Positions 1 to 8,154 of a stretch of 59,578 bases of DNA are shown here, piece by piece. A program made the position numbers and the translations under genes. The stretch is taken from the NCBI GenBank assembly GCA_018825335.1, contig JAHJEW010000051.1:1-59578 (forward strand). Reading direction: 5' to 3'. The DNA comes from Patescibacteria group bacterium. GTDB lineage: Bacteria; Patescibacteriota; Gracilibacteria; UBA1369. Every line of letters starts with the position of its first letter. Position 1 is the stretch's first letter. The notes under the pieces were generated by a model. The model did not search any database. It was not told the origin of the DNA and worked only from the letters and a program-made list of their open reading frames with translations.

Positions 1-488
1 GAATAATCGAGCACATGAAAAAAACGGGAGAATGGGGCCAATTCTTCCCCATGTCCATCTCCCCGTTCGGATACAACGAAACCATAGCAAACGAATACCA
101 TTCACTCACAAAAGATCAGGCTCTTGCCATGGGCGCAAAATGGCACGATGAAGACACAACAAATCGTTATAAAGGGCCGAAAATTGCAATTCCAGATCAC
201 ATTGCAGATATAAAAGACGAAATAACAAAACAAATACTTTATTGCGAAACCTGCGAGAAAAACTACAAAATAATCCCGAAGGAACTGGATTTTTACAAAA
301 AAATAAAAATCCCGCCACCCCGCAGCTGCCCCGACTGCCGCCATAAAGCCCGTCTCGAGCTAAAAACTCCTCGCCATCTTTACCCCCGCGCATGCGCCAA
401 ATGCGCGACGCCAATCCAAACCACTTACGCCCAGGGCCGCCCGGAAAAAGTATATTGCGAAAAATGCTATTTGAAAGAAGTATATTGA
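1..488 (+). CDS. Cys-rich zinc-ribbon family protein, paralog A (3' part only)
   Basis: The reading frame is open from base 3 and continues upstream of the window, so only the C-terminal part (about 161 codons) is visible. It begins in the family's IIEHM-GEWG box, passes through the SPFGYNET and PLTKDQA segments, and ends with an intact ribbon (CETC ... CPDCR) and an intact C-x2-C-x17-C-x2-C finger (CAKC ... CEKC) followed by YLKEVY. Both C-terminal zinc sites look functional. An ATG at base 15 lies inside the conserved box and is not a real start. The gene is one of nine relatives in the first 24 kb. Function is unknown; metal binding is inferred from the paired CxxC motifs. Confidence 0.9.
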   Translation, partial: IIEHMKKTGEWGQFFPMSISPFGYNETIANEYHSLTKDQALAMGAKWHDEDTTNRYKGPKIAIPDHIADIKDEITKQILYCETCEKNYKIIPKELDFYKKIKIPPPRSCPDCRHKARLELKTPRHLYPRACAKCATPIQTTYAQGRPEKVYCEKCYLKEVY

Positions 489-540
489 AAACCAACTTTT
501 ATACGGTAAACGGCGCCGGGGGAGAACAGAACCTTATGTT

Positions 541-762
541 TTATTGAGCCTGTTTCAAAAGGAATTTGAAGAATATTTTGAAAGCTCGAAAAATTAAAAT
601 AAACACTACGGAAGCAACAATAATCATTCCTATCCAAAGTAATAAAAGAAAAAGGAAAGACATTTTTTCAAACTCATATCCAAAGAAACCCAGTATCATC
701 TCCGTACAACCAATCCAAAGAGCTATCACCAAAAAAAGAACAAACTGAAGATCAATGAACAT
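541..762 (-). CDS. Small two-helix membrane protein
   Basis: 73 aa, almost entirely hydrophobic, with two predicted transmembrane helices (about residues 5-28 and 33-60) and a basic C-terminal tail. Its start overlaps the end of the 453-aa gene upstream by 11 nt, so the two are probably translationally coupled. Size, topology and coupling recall immunity or export partners of secreted toxins, but no family is recognised and this is only a contextual guess. The stretch is visibly more AT-rich than the paralogs on either side, in keeping with an insertion between A and B. Confidence 0.55.
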   Translation of the reverse strand: MFIDLQFVLFLVIALWIGCTEMILGFFGYEFEKMSFLFLLLLWIGMIIVASVVFILIFRAFKIFFKFLLKQAQ

Positions 763-2113
763 AAATAGTTTGATTTAAGTGAATTTCAATTTCAAAGTTG
801 TGAATAATTCCCAAATCTTCACCTTTATCAAGTTCATTGATAATGCTCTGTTTAATAAATTGACCTGACAAAAATGATGGTGTGTCTTCTTTTTGAAAAT
901 CATAAATGTCAAAAAGTATGAATTTAACTTCAAATTTATTGTTCCCGCTTGATTTTGCATTGTATTCGATTTTTTTGATTCCATGGAGTGAGGTTGCTAA
1001 ATCTGGGGAATCAAAGTTTATTTGCCCTTTCATAGTTTCATCATGCTCAAAATCTTTTGGCCAAATCTCGCCTTTTAAAATTCCATTGGCGATCTTCTCC
1101 TGTAATTTTTCGAGGATTTTAATATAAGAAGGATTTTTTTTAATTAATTTTACAAGAGCGTTATTTGGGTGAAAAATAAGCGGAGATGGATTATCTTCAA
1201 TTGCGTGTCTTATAAATTGAGCTGAAAAAGGTTTATTAAAGACTTCAAAATAAGCAATAATAGTATTGACTATATTTATGATATAGCTTTTCAAGTCAAC
1301 CATTGATCTTATGCTTGCCAGAAACTCCTGATTGTCAAAAAAGAGAATATTCAGGCTGGAAATTTCCGGCTCTTCATCATACCAAAGTTCAATGGCGTTT
1401 TCAAAAGCAATAGGATTCGATATATCCTCATTCGTAATAGTAAGAATATCGAACTCTTTCAGATCTCCCGAGAAATAGAAGTTTTTGTATTTCTTTGAAG
1501 TTTGAGCTTGTTCGTTATTCCAAATTTTACCGTTTACAACCACTTTTAGGTTGTCTCCATCTGTACCCCCTTTTGTTTTAGCGCTTTTTGTATTAACTCC
1601 GAGAACGAAGCTTTTGGTATAAGATCCAAGGAAAACGAAGCTTAACCAGGGAATTCCTTTGCTTTCGCTTTTAATATTTTCTGAAGGCTTTAAATTATTG
1701 AGTTCGAAATTATTTTCTTCGATTTCAAAAACTTCAATGCTTTCTAAGGTAGGTGTATTGTCAGCAAAGAACCTCAATATATGATCACCTTTTTCTAGGG
1801 TGACGAAATAATGGATTGTTTTTATTCCCCCTCTTAGGCTTGCTCCGTTCCAGCTTGCCGATGTGCCAAAACCTTTCCATGAAATTTTTTCCTGATGATT
1901 CTCATATTTACCAAAATCAAATCCATCCAGGACCATCTTGAGATCATCGTCATCTGTAGAGTTATTTTGTTTTGCATTTTTTGCCGAAGCTTTAATTTTG
2001 ATTGCATAAAGCCCTTTTCTTGACACCTGAAATTTAGTCTCCGCAGAATTCCATTCGTATATGTTACCGCCTGGAGCTTTTAATTGAAGATTTTTTTGAA
2101 AGATGTTTTTCAT
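752..2113 (-). CDS. Unknown 453-aa protein with two related beta-sandwich-like repeats
   Basis: No family is recognised. Two related segments are visible: residues about 35-130 with DDDDLKMVLDG, and about 155-255 with DGDNLKVVVNGK. Each continues into a GxHxLxxFADN/FDILTITNED-like strand pattern, which suggests a duplicated carbohydrate-binding-type beta-sandwich. The remainder (about 260-453) is mixed helix and strand and contains FDIYDF. There is no signal peptide or membrane helix. The downstream 73-aa membrane protein overlaps its stop codon. GC content is low by eye, near 30 percent in 1141-1260 against roughly 45 percent in the neighbouring paralogs, which suggests acquisition from elsewhere. 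A toxin or effector role is possible but unproven. Confidence 0.6.
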   Translation of the reverse strand: MKNIFQKNLQLKAPGGNIYEWNSAETKFQVSRKGLYAIKIKASAKNAKQNNSTDDDDLKMVLDGFDFGKYENHQEKISWKGFGTSASWNGASLRGGIKTIHYFVTLEKGDHILRFFADNTPTLESIEVFEIEENNFELNNLKPSENIKSESKGIPWLSFVFLGSYTKSFVLGVNTKSAKTKGGTDGDNLKVVVNGKIWNNEQAQTSKKYKNFYFSGDLKEFDILTITNEDISNPIAFENAIELWYDEEPEISSLNILFFDNQEFLASIRSMVDLKSYIINIVNTIIAYFEVFNKPFSAQFIRHAIEDNPSPLIFHPNNALVKLIKKNPSYIKILEKLQEKIANGILKGEIWPKDFEHDETMKGQINFDSPDLATSLHGIKKIEYNAKSSGNNKFEVKFILFDIYDFQKEDTPSFLSGQFIKQSIINELDKGEDLGIIHNFEIEIHLNQTIYVH

Positions 2114-2150
2114 ATTGTAATTTTACTTTTTATCCTGTTTGCCACAAGAG

Positions 2151-2204
2151 ATGGTGATACTTCCATGCAAAAAATGCGGTGAAAATTATAAAATCATCAA
2201 ATAA
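2151..2204 (+). pseudogene. Fragment of the Cys-rich family (third-ribbon knuckle)
   Basis: An 18-codon frame (ATG 2151 to TAA 2204) encodes ILPCKKCGENYKIIK. This matches the start of the C-terminal ribbon in the family, for example ILTCQSCQKNYKIIP in paralog B and ILYCETCEKNYKIIP in A. No other family sequence is recognisable around it. It is best read as the remnant of a deleted paralog, although a micropeptide cannot be excluded. Confidence 0.5.
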
Positions 2205-2205
2205 A

Positions 2206-2454
2206 TCACCTATTCTTCAATTTCTTGTACACACTGCCGCGAAATTCAATAAAGATCGGTTCACCCGCCGTCGTCGATTTCCTGAAAATAACCCGGATTT
2301 TCCCAACTCTAATCCTGAACAAATCTTCAAAACCTTTCACCTTTTTGCAGTCATAGCCGGCTAACTTCATCGCAACAATATCCTGCAAAACCGGTGCCAG
2401 TTTTAGGGCCAGACTCTTTTCCAGTCTGCCAATGAACTTTTCAATCTGATCCAT
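2206..2454 (-). CDS. RelE/ParE-type toxin
   Basis: 82 aa from the ATG at 2454; a longer frame reaches 2559, but the antitoxin gene occupies that stretch. The basic fold signature of RelE/ParE toxins is visible: an amphipathic N-terminal helix pair, then GYDCKKVKG-DLFRIRVGKIRVIFR and a final strand IFIEFRGSVYKK. Members are usually ribosome-dependent mRNA endonucleases or gyrase poisons; which applies cannot be told from sequence. It overlaps the upstream antitoxin by 14 nt, the usual coupled antitoxin-first order. Confidence 0.8.
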   Translation of the reverse strand: MDQIEKFIGRLEKSLALKLAPVLQDIVAMKLAGYDCKKVKGFEDLFRIRVGKIRVIFRKSTTAGEPIFIEFRGSVYKKLKNR

Positions 2455-2686
2455 GAATTTTCTTGATTGATTGCAAAATCTTGTCCACGGGAAGACCATT
2501 TTCACAGTAAATCCCAAAGTCGTCCTTATTCTCAAAATAAGCCGTTTCACTTTTTTCAAGCGGCTGAATCAGCAGCCCTTCGGGAGTTTCCTTCGCGATA
2601 TAATTCTTGGTTTTATATTTCTCCCGCCACGATTTTGGCAAAGTTACCTGTCCCGTATTAAATAGTTTCAAAGTAAAAACATTCAT
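2441..2686 (-). CDS. AbrB/MazE-like antitoxin
   Basis: 81 aa. The N-terminus (VFTLKLFNTGQVTLPKSWRE) is a SpoVT-AbrB swapped-hairpin DNA-binding domain; the C-terminal part (about 45-81) is acidic and would wrap the toxin. The ATG at 2686 is preferred because it places the domain at the N-terminus, as in relatives; an in-frame TTG at 2764 would add 26 unlike residues. It precedes and overlaps the RelE/ParE-like toxin, and such antitoxins normally repress their own operon. The upstream 2687-2820 stretch is very AT-rich and presumably holds the promoter. Confidence 0.8.
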   Translation of the reverse strand: MNVFTLKLFNTGQVTLPKSWREKYKTKNYIAKETPEGLLIQPLEKSETAYFENKDDFGIYCENGLPVDKILQSIKKIHGSD

Positions 2687-2823
2687 TATATTAAAATTAG
2701 ATAAATTAACTAAATTCATAAAAATAATATCATTCCCCTTTAGGAAAGTCAATAATGTTACCAAGAACCTTGATGGACATATTAACCAAATTTCATTAAA
2801 TTTCTATTAACTAATTCTAAGAA

Positions 2824-4497
2824 ATGCATAAATCCTGCGGCCAGTGTAAGCAATCATTCGAAATTGCCAACGAAGACCTAAAGTTTTACGACAAAGTTTC
2901 CCCAATTTATAATGACAAAAAATATCTCCTCCCCCCGCCAACACTATGCCCGGACTGCAGACAAAGACGGCGACTGGTATGGCGCGGTGAAAGAAAATTA
3001 TATAGCCGAAAATGTGACCTTTGCGGCAAAAACATAATTTCAATCTTCGCAACAAACAGAGGGTATACAGTTTACTGCCCGCCCTGCTATTGGAGCGACA
3101 AATGGAATCCCGCGGATTTCGGAAGATCTTACGATCCTTCCAGGACATTTTTCGAGCAATACGATGATCTCCTAAAATCGGTTCCACTCCAATCTTCCTA
3201 TTTAATTGAAGCAGTTAATAGTGAATTCAACAATAACGCGTCCTATTTAAAGAACTGCTACCTTATGAGTTCTTCAAATTCAAATGAAGACTGCTATTAT
3301 GGCTATTTTGTGAACGATTCAAGGGACTGCATGGACTGCACTTCCGTGAATAAATCCGAAAAATGTTATGAAAGTATTGAATGCGTTTCCTGCTACGATT
3401 GCAGATACTGCAAAAATTGCGTCAACTGCACGGAAAGTTATTTCCTGACGAACTGTATTTCCTGCAATAATTGTTTTGGATCAATAAATTTGCGTCACAA
3501 AAAGTACTGTTTTTTTAATGAGCAACTCACTAAAAATGAATATGAAAAGAAAATCAGTACATTTCTTAGTGGAGACAGAACGAAAGTGGAAGAAATGCTC
3601 CAGAAAGTTCGTGAGCATAATCTAAAATATCCTTTTCCGTACATGATCGGTGAAAACAATGAAAACGTCAGCGGAAATTCCATTTACAGGTCAAAAAACA
3701 GCAACACCTGTTTCGACTGCGATGACATTGAAGATTGTAAATATTGCTATCAACTAATGAATGCAAAAGATTGCTACGATATTATGTCATGGGGACGAAC
3801 CGGAGAGTTATTTTATGAATGCGTTGCAACCGGCGCAAATGGCTACAATAACAGCTTTACAGCAATAAACGTCGCAGGAATAAATAACTTATATTCATAC
3901 ATGTGTATGCATTCCAAGAACCTTTTTGGATGCGTATCGGTCAAAAAATCCCAGTACATGATTCTAAATAAAAAATATTCACCCGCCGAATTTGAAACAC
4001 TTGCCGCAACCATTATAGAAAACATGATCCGGACAAAAGAATGGGGAGAATTTTTCCCGGAAGCACTTTCTCCCTTCACTTATAACGAGTCTCTGGCCGA
4101 CGATTTCTTTCCTTTAACAAAGGATCAGGCAGAAGCAATCGGTGCCAAATGGTACGACGAAACCAATAAAGCATCCGAACAAAATTCAAAAAAAATTATT
4201 CCGGTCGCAATTCAGACAGTTACGGAAGATATACTAAAAACTATCCTAACCTGCCAATCCTGCCAAAAAAACTACAAAATAATCCCGCAGGAACTGGATT
4301 TCTACAAAAAAAACACCGTCCCCCTCCCCATTAATTGCGTGGACTGCCGCCATAAAGCCCGCCTGGCCCTGCGCAACCCGCGCCACCTATTCAACCGCGC
4401 CTGCGCCAAATGCGCGGCGCAAATCCAGACCACCTACGCCCCCGACCGCCCCGAAACCGTCTACTGCGAACAGTGCTACCTAAAGGAAGTCTACTAA
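2824..4497 (+). CDS. Cys-rich zinc-ribbon family protein, paralog B
   Basis: 557 aa and a good reference for the full architecture. Ribbon 1: C5xxC8 and C42xxC45-R. Finger 1: CDLC (64-67), 17 residues, CPPC (85-88). Then YWSDKW, a cysteine-dense solenoid-like region (about 140-240) ending with NCFGSINLRHKKYC, a helical segment, a second repeat region ending NLFGC, and a KEWGEFFP box. Ribbon 2 is CQSC...CVDCRH and finger 2 is CAKC-x17-CEQC, ending YLKEVY. All four predicted zinc sites are intact. There is no signal peptide or membrane segment, so it is probably cytoplasmic. No function is known to me. It is flanked by the two toxin-antitoxin pairs. Confidence 0.9.
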   Translation: MHKSCGQCKQSFEIANEDLKFYDKVSPIYNDKKYLLPPPTLCPDCRQRRRLVWRGERKLYSRKCDLCGKNIISIFATNRGYTVYCPPCYWSDKWNPADFGRSYDPSRTFFEQYDDLLKSVPLQSSYLIEAVNSEFNNNASYLKNCYLMSSSNSNEDCYYGYFVNDSRDCMDCTSVNKSEKCYESIECVSCYDCRYCKNCVNCTESYFLTNCISCNNCFGSINLRHKKYCFFNEQLTKNEYEKKISTFLSGDRTKVEEMLQKVREHNLKYPFPYMIGENNENVSGNSIYRSKNSNTCFDCDDIEDCKYCYQLMNAKDCYDIMSWGRTGELFYECVATGANGYNNSFTAINVAGINNLYSYMCMHSKNLFGCVSVKKSQYMILNKKYSPAEFETLAATIIENMIRTKEWGEFFPEALSPFTYNESLADDFFPLTKDQAEAIGAKWYDETNKASEQNSKKIIPVAIQTVTEDILKTILTCQSCQKNYKIIPQELDFYKKNTVPLPINCVDCRHKARLALRNPRHLFNRACAKCAAQIQTTYAPDRPETVYCEQCYLKEVY

Positions 4498-4513
4498 CCG
4501 ACAAGCGTTGTTG
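4498..4513. repeat. Short palindrome copy 1 (GACAAGCGTTGT type)
   Basis: CCGACAAGCGTTGTTGAC begins directly after the TAA of paralog B. The core GACAA-GCG-TTGT can form a five-base stem with a three-base loop. Related copies are at 11110-11139, 14426-14438, 19745-19756 and 22052-22064. Confidence 0.6.
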
Positions 4514-4514
4514 A

Positions 4515-4853
4515 CTAAACAACAAAGAAAATCTGTTCGCGCACCTGCGCCATTGTGTCTTTATCAAGGGCGGAAACAAACTTCTTTAGCCTTTTTTTAT
4601 CTATCGTCCTAAGCTGAAACAAAAGCGCAACACTATCGAACGGAAGAAGAGACTCTTTTTTTGAAATAAAACAGGTAGTCAGATGACCCATCGCCTTTAG
4701 ATTTTTTGTAAGCGGAGCAACCACCACTGTACTCAGATGCCTGTTTAGCATATTTTTTTGTAGAATAAGAACGGGCCTATAGCCACCCTGCTCATGCCCC
4801 ATTATCGGGTTAAGATCGGCAAAATAAATATGTCCCTGTTGAATTTCAGTCAT
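4515..4853 (-). CDS. mazF: MazF/PemK-type toxin
   Basis: 112 aa from the ATG at 4853. The family motifs are visible: GHIYFADLNP near the start, GYRPVLILQ, and the beta-rich core with VVVAPLTKNL and FDSVALLFQLRTIDKKRL. MazF/PemK proteins are sequence-specific mRNA endonucleases neutralised by a co-expressed antitoxin. The ATG overlaps the antitoxin stop (ATGACTGA, 8 nt), which decides this start; an upstream extension to 4925 would lie inside the antitoxin gene. Confidence 0.88.
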   Translation of the reverse strand: MTEIQQGHIYFADLNPIMGHEQGGYRPVLILQKNMLNRHLSTVVVAPLTKNLKAMGHLTTCFISKKESLLPFDSVALLFQLRTIDKKRLKKFVSALDKDTMAQVREQIFFVV

Positions 4854-5088
4854 TGGAGTTTGTTTCAGATTGGATGGAAAGCCAGTCGTCTTCCGAAGGC
4901 AGGTCATCGAATTGCATTGCTGCAAGCTCCATTACTTCTTCTTCAAGTTGATGTTGCAGATAATCTTTCAAAGCATTTTCCACCAGAGCGCTCTTGCTTT
5001 TGCCCGTTTTCTTACTGATTTTTTCAAGCAAAATATTCACAGTGGGAATAATTGTAATTGAAATTCTGGTTTTGATATTTTTTGCCAT
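4846..5088 (-). CDS. Ribbon-helix-helix antitoxin of the MazF pair
   Basis: 80 aa. The N-terminal half (KTRISITIIPTVNILLEKIS, then KTGKSKSALVENALKDYL) fits a ribbon-helix-helix DNA-binding domain; the acidic C-terminal tail (FDDLPSEDDW) resembles the part of MazE-type antitoxins that binds MazF. It is the first gene of the pair. Paired repeats just upstream and over its start codon are a plausible site for self-repression. Confidence 0.85.
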   Translation of the reverse strand: MAKNIKTRISITIIPTVNILLEKISKKTGKSKSALVENALKDYLQHQLEEEVMELAAMQFDDLPSEDDWLSIQSETNSND

Positions 5089-5126
5089 AGTATTACAATA
5101 AAGTATTACTAAATAATCATACTATG
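5086..5126 (-). promoter_or_regulatory. Probable operator of the MazEF-type operon
   Basis: CATAGTAT (5086-5093) and ATACTATG (5119-5126) form a perfect 8-base inverted repeat, and AGTATTAC occurs twice 13 nt apart (5089 and 5102). The arrangement overlaps the antitoxin start, where ribbon-helix-helix antitoxins commonly bind. Function is inferred. Confidence 0.45.
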
Positions 5127-5199
5127 GATTACTCAACATATCAAGCACGTTTACAATCTACATTGTAATTATTAAGCGATAATAAATTTTTTCTAAATT

Positions 5200-6483
5200 C
5201 TACTCATTCATCCTTTTAGCAATACTATCCCCCGCAAGTTTCCCGCAGGCCCAAGAAGCCTGCAGATTAAAGCCGCCGGTAAAGCCGTCTATGTCCAGAA
5301 TCTCGCCGGCAAAAAATAGTCCCGGGCACAGTTTTGATTCCATTGAATGAGAGTGAACTTCGCTTAGATCAACGCCGCCCGCGGTAACAAACTCACTGCC
5401 TGCACCTCTGCCAACAATCTGAATCTTGAAATGCTGCAGCATATCAACAATCTTTTTCCGCTGCTCTTTGCTGATTCCCGCCGCCTGTAAGTCCGGATTA
5501 AACTTCAAAATCCCAACAAAAACATCACAAAAAGATTTCGGTAACAATAAGTCCAACAAATTCACCAGACGTTTTTTGCCATGTCCTGCCCCCAGCTTTT
5601 GAAAACGTTTTTCCAAATCTTCCGCGGTCTCATCCGGGAAAAAATTAATCGTCAGAACCATGGGCTTTTCTTTTCCAAACGATTCATAAGCCGCCATTGC
5701 CGAAACAGCAAAAACCGCCGGCCCCGAAACCCCGCCATGCGTAATAACCATCGCCCCCGTGCGCTCAAAAAAACGCTTCCCGTCAAACGAAGCAAGCGTC
5801 AGGCCGGCTTTTGCAAAAGAAACCCCGGCAACGGAGGCAAGCCATTTATCAAATACAATAAGAGAACTCAAAGAAGGCGCAAGTTTGGTAATGGTGTGCC
5901 CAAGACTTTTCGCAAAAGCATAACCGTCTCCGGTAGACCCGGTGTGCCTGTATGCGTTTCCGCCTGTGGTAATAACAACAAAATCAGCCTCATATTTTTT
6001 CACGTCGCCGTCAGAGACACCACAATCCGCCGCCTTTGCTTCAATCAAAAAAACGCCATTCTCTTTTCGCACGGATTTAACATCCGCCCCAAACAAAATC
6101 CGTATGCCCTTCGCGCGCAAATCCTTTTCCAGGGCGCAGACCACATCTTTGCCATTATTCGAAACCGGAAAAGCCCTCAAATCTTCCTCTATCTTCATGC
6201 GCACACCGTGATCCTCGAACCACTCAATAACCTTATCCGGCGGAAACCTGAACATCGCCGACATCAAAAACTTTGCGCCGCGCGGATAATTCTCCAGCAA
6301 CCTATCAACATCAAAAATCCCCGACGTAACATTGCAGCGCCCCCCACCCGAAATAATCACTTTCGCCCCAAGATAAGCATTTTTCTCAAAAAGCGTCACC
6401 TCGCAGCCGGGCTCACCGACCGCCGCGGCGCTTGCAGCCATCATTCCCGCAGCGCCTCCTCCAATAATCGCAACCCTTTTCAT
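5200..6483 (-). CDS. FAD-dependent oxidoreductase, HI0933/YhiN (BaiN-like) family
   Basis: 427 aa. The N-terminus carries the dinucleotide motif GGGAAGMMAA and FEKN, followed by the family signature GGGRCNVT near residue 50. ITTGGNAYRHTGSTGDGYAFA and a C-terminal GEILDIDGFTGGFNLQAS segment also match. Length is typical. These flavoproteins bind FAD and probably act as reductases, but the physiological substrate is unclear for most members. It lies 9 nt downstream of paralog C on the same strand, so the two are probably co-transcribed; this is the only paralog with an enzyme gene directly in its operon. Confidence 0.88.
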   Translation of the reverse strand: MKRVAIIGGGAAGMMAASAAAVGEPGCEVTLFEKNAYLGAKVIISGGGRCNVTSGIFDVDRLLENYPRGAKFLMSAMFRFPPDKVIEWFEDHGVRMKIEEDLRAFPVSNNGKDVVCALEKDLRAKGIRILFGADVKSVRKENGVFLIEAKAADCGVSDGDVKKYEADFVVITTGGNAYRHTGSTGDGYAFAKSLGHTITKLAPSLSSLIVFDKWLASVAGVSFAKAGLTLASFDGKRFFERTGAMVITHGGVSGPAVFAVSAMAAYESFGKEKPMVLTINFFPDETAEDLEKRFQKLGAGHGKKRLVNLLDLLLPKSFCDVFVGILKFNPDLQAAGISKEQRKKIVDMLQHFKIQIVGRGAGSEFVTAGGVDLSEVHSHSMESKLCPGLFFAGEILDIDGFTGGFNLQASWACGKLAGDSIAKRMNE

Positions 6484-6492
6484 AAAAGAAAA

Positions 6493-8040
6493 TTAAACCA
6501 GTGATTTTTCGTATTCAGATTCCGTCACAATATTTTTCTTTTCCGGATGCTCAAAAAAAACAGAGACCTTTTCATCACCCACCAAAATCTCTTTGGGAGT
6601 AAAACTTGTATCCATTATTTCCATGCGCTGTTTGTATCTAAGAACCGGACTGACCCTTGGTAACGCAATAAAGTGCTTTTTATAATAATCCAGTTCCTGG
6701 CTTAAATACTTAAACTTCTTCCCTGAAATAATGCAGCTTTGTACCGATCCGGACTGTTCGCCATTCGTAGCCCCAGCACCGACCTCACACTCCCTTCCAA
6801 AATAATCCGACTCCTTATCATCAAAAAGATCAAAAGCAATCGTGTCTTCATACGGAAACGGACTTAAAGACATTGGGAAAAACTTTCCATATTCACCTCT
6901 TTTACGCATTAAATCACGCAAAACAGCGGTCCGTTCAATATATTCCTCCTTGGAATATGGCTTGTTAAAAATATGATACTGCTTATTTTTCAGCCCGATG
7001 CACCCAAAACAATTACTACTGTTCAGACATAAATAACAATATTCCATGAATGAACTATGCCACACAAAAGCGCAATTCTTCACTTCATAAGAAGCAATGC
7101 CCGTTGCCACGCACTGAAAACAATTTTCCACTCTATCGTTGCACATAAAAGAACCAACCATGTCTTTCGCCATGGCGCACTGAAAATTATTATATGCATC
7201 TTTCATGTCAAAACTTTCGAAACACCGCAGAGTACTGGCCGAATTACGCAGATAATTGCCGCTGGCGTTTTCACAATTATCCATTATTGCGTACGACATG
7301 GGAGCGCGAGCCACAATCTTTTCCCGGAACTCTTTCTTCATCTCTAAAACTTTTGAATAATCGCGAAAATCAATGTCCAGCATAAATTTCCCATACTGCT
7401 CCTTGGTCAGTTGCTCATTATTTACGCAATATTGCTTATTCCGCAGGTTTGAGCACATAAAAGAGTTCTGAACATTCCGGCAATTATACGAAAAAGCCGA
7501 ATCCGAAACCTGCCTGCAATTAAAGGAAAAACGGACATTATAGCAATTGAATAAATAGACGCTGTCATAAATCAGCTCGGAGTCCATAATCCAGTAAACG
7601 TCAACGCAATCACGGGAATTATATATCCTGGTCGAGTAATAAACGTCCCGACAATTAAGCGCGTCAAAAACAAGATAGCAGTTCTTCAAGCCTTCGCAGT
7701 CATGGCAATATTCCGCATTTTCCTGAAGATTGGAAAGCAGGGACACCACCGGCGCCCTCTTTTGAAGTTCCTTGAATTGCTCGAAAAACGGCTTGTTAAA
7801 ATCAATTTCAAGGAAAGGTGAGGACCAGTCGTCGCTGTACCATTCATCATGACTAAAAACTGGACAAAGAGCATTTTCGCTATAAACGGAAACGATTTTC
7901 TTTCCACTCTTGCTTGAAGTCCGTTCGTAAAGACGTTTGTTGGGATACCATGCCATAACCTGTCTCATACTTTCATTGGGGTCGATTTTGGCAAGATCAA
8001 CGCCAAATTTATCAGATAAATAAGCGAGTAAATTTTGCAT
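6493..8040 (-). CDS. Cys-rich family protein, paralog C (all terminal zinc sites lost)
   Basis: 515 aa from the ATG at 8040; the frame can be extended to 8103, but those 21 residues resemble nothing in the family. The central plan is kept: EWYSDDW, FNKPFFEQF, two solenoid halves with NLRNKQYC and NCFGCIGLKNKQY caps, and EYGKFFP. The first ribbon is replaced by an unrelated N-terminus, finger 1 reads SSKSGKK...SHDE, ribbon 2 reads CIISGKK...SPVLR, and finger 2 lacks cysteines and the YLKEVY end. None of the terminal CxxC motifs remains, while the central cysteines persist. It is probably a specialised zinc-free version rather than a decayed gene, since the frame is intact and the residue swaps follow the pattern seen in G and I. 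Confidence 0.85.
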   Translation of the reverse strand: MQNLLAYLSDKFGVDLAKIDPNESMRQVMAWYPNKRLYERTSSKSGKKIVSVYSENALCPVFSHDEWYSDDWSSPFLEIDFNKPFFEQFKELQKRAPVVSLLSNLQENAEYCHDCEGLKNCYLVFDALNCRDVYYSTRIYNSRDCVDVYWIMDSELIYDSVYLFNCYNVRFSFNCRQVSDSAFSYNCRNVQNSFMCSNLRNKQYCVNNEQLTKEQYGKFMLDIDFRDYSKVLEMKKEFREKIVARAPMSYAIMDNCENASGNYLRNSASTLRCFESFDMKDAYNNFQCAMAKDMVGSFMCNDRVENCFQCVATGIASYEVKNCAFVWHSSFMEYCYLCLNSSNCFGCIGLKNKQYHIFNKPYSKEEYIERTAVLRDLMRKRGEYGKFFPMSLSPFPYEDTIAFDLFDDKESDYFGRECEVGAGATNGEQSGSVQSCIISGKKFKYLSQELDYYKKHFIALPRVSPVLRYKQRMEIMDTSFTPKEILVGDEKVSVFFEHPEKKNIVTESEYEKSLV

Positions 8041-8096
8041 ACACCAAGTATACCCAATAATGGGCACACCCGTAGTAGAGCGGGCACCCAAAACAC

Positions 8097-8125
8097 TGGA
8101 CAAATAAAGAAAAAAGTGTTATAAA
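8097..8125 (+). promoter_or_regulatory. Sigma70-type promoter for the 8155 operon
   Basis: TGGACA (8097-8102) and TATAAA (8120-8125) with a 17-base spacer. The predicted transcript would start near 8132, about 23 nt upstream of the ATG at 8155. Confidence 0.5.
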
Positions 8126-8154
8126 TACACCCAATATTGCCATATAAAGATTGG

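Noticed and set aside
5581..6504. Long open frame on the strand opposite the flavoprotein gene
   Set aside because: Arg/Asn/Pro-rich product with no motif; it is the expected mirror of a real gene with biased codon use.
8041..8103. Possible 21-residue N-terminal extension of paralog C
   Set aside because: It resembles no family member, and the ATG at 8040 gives a sensible start.
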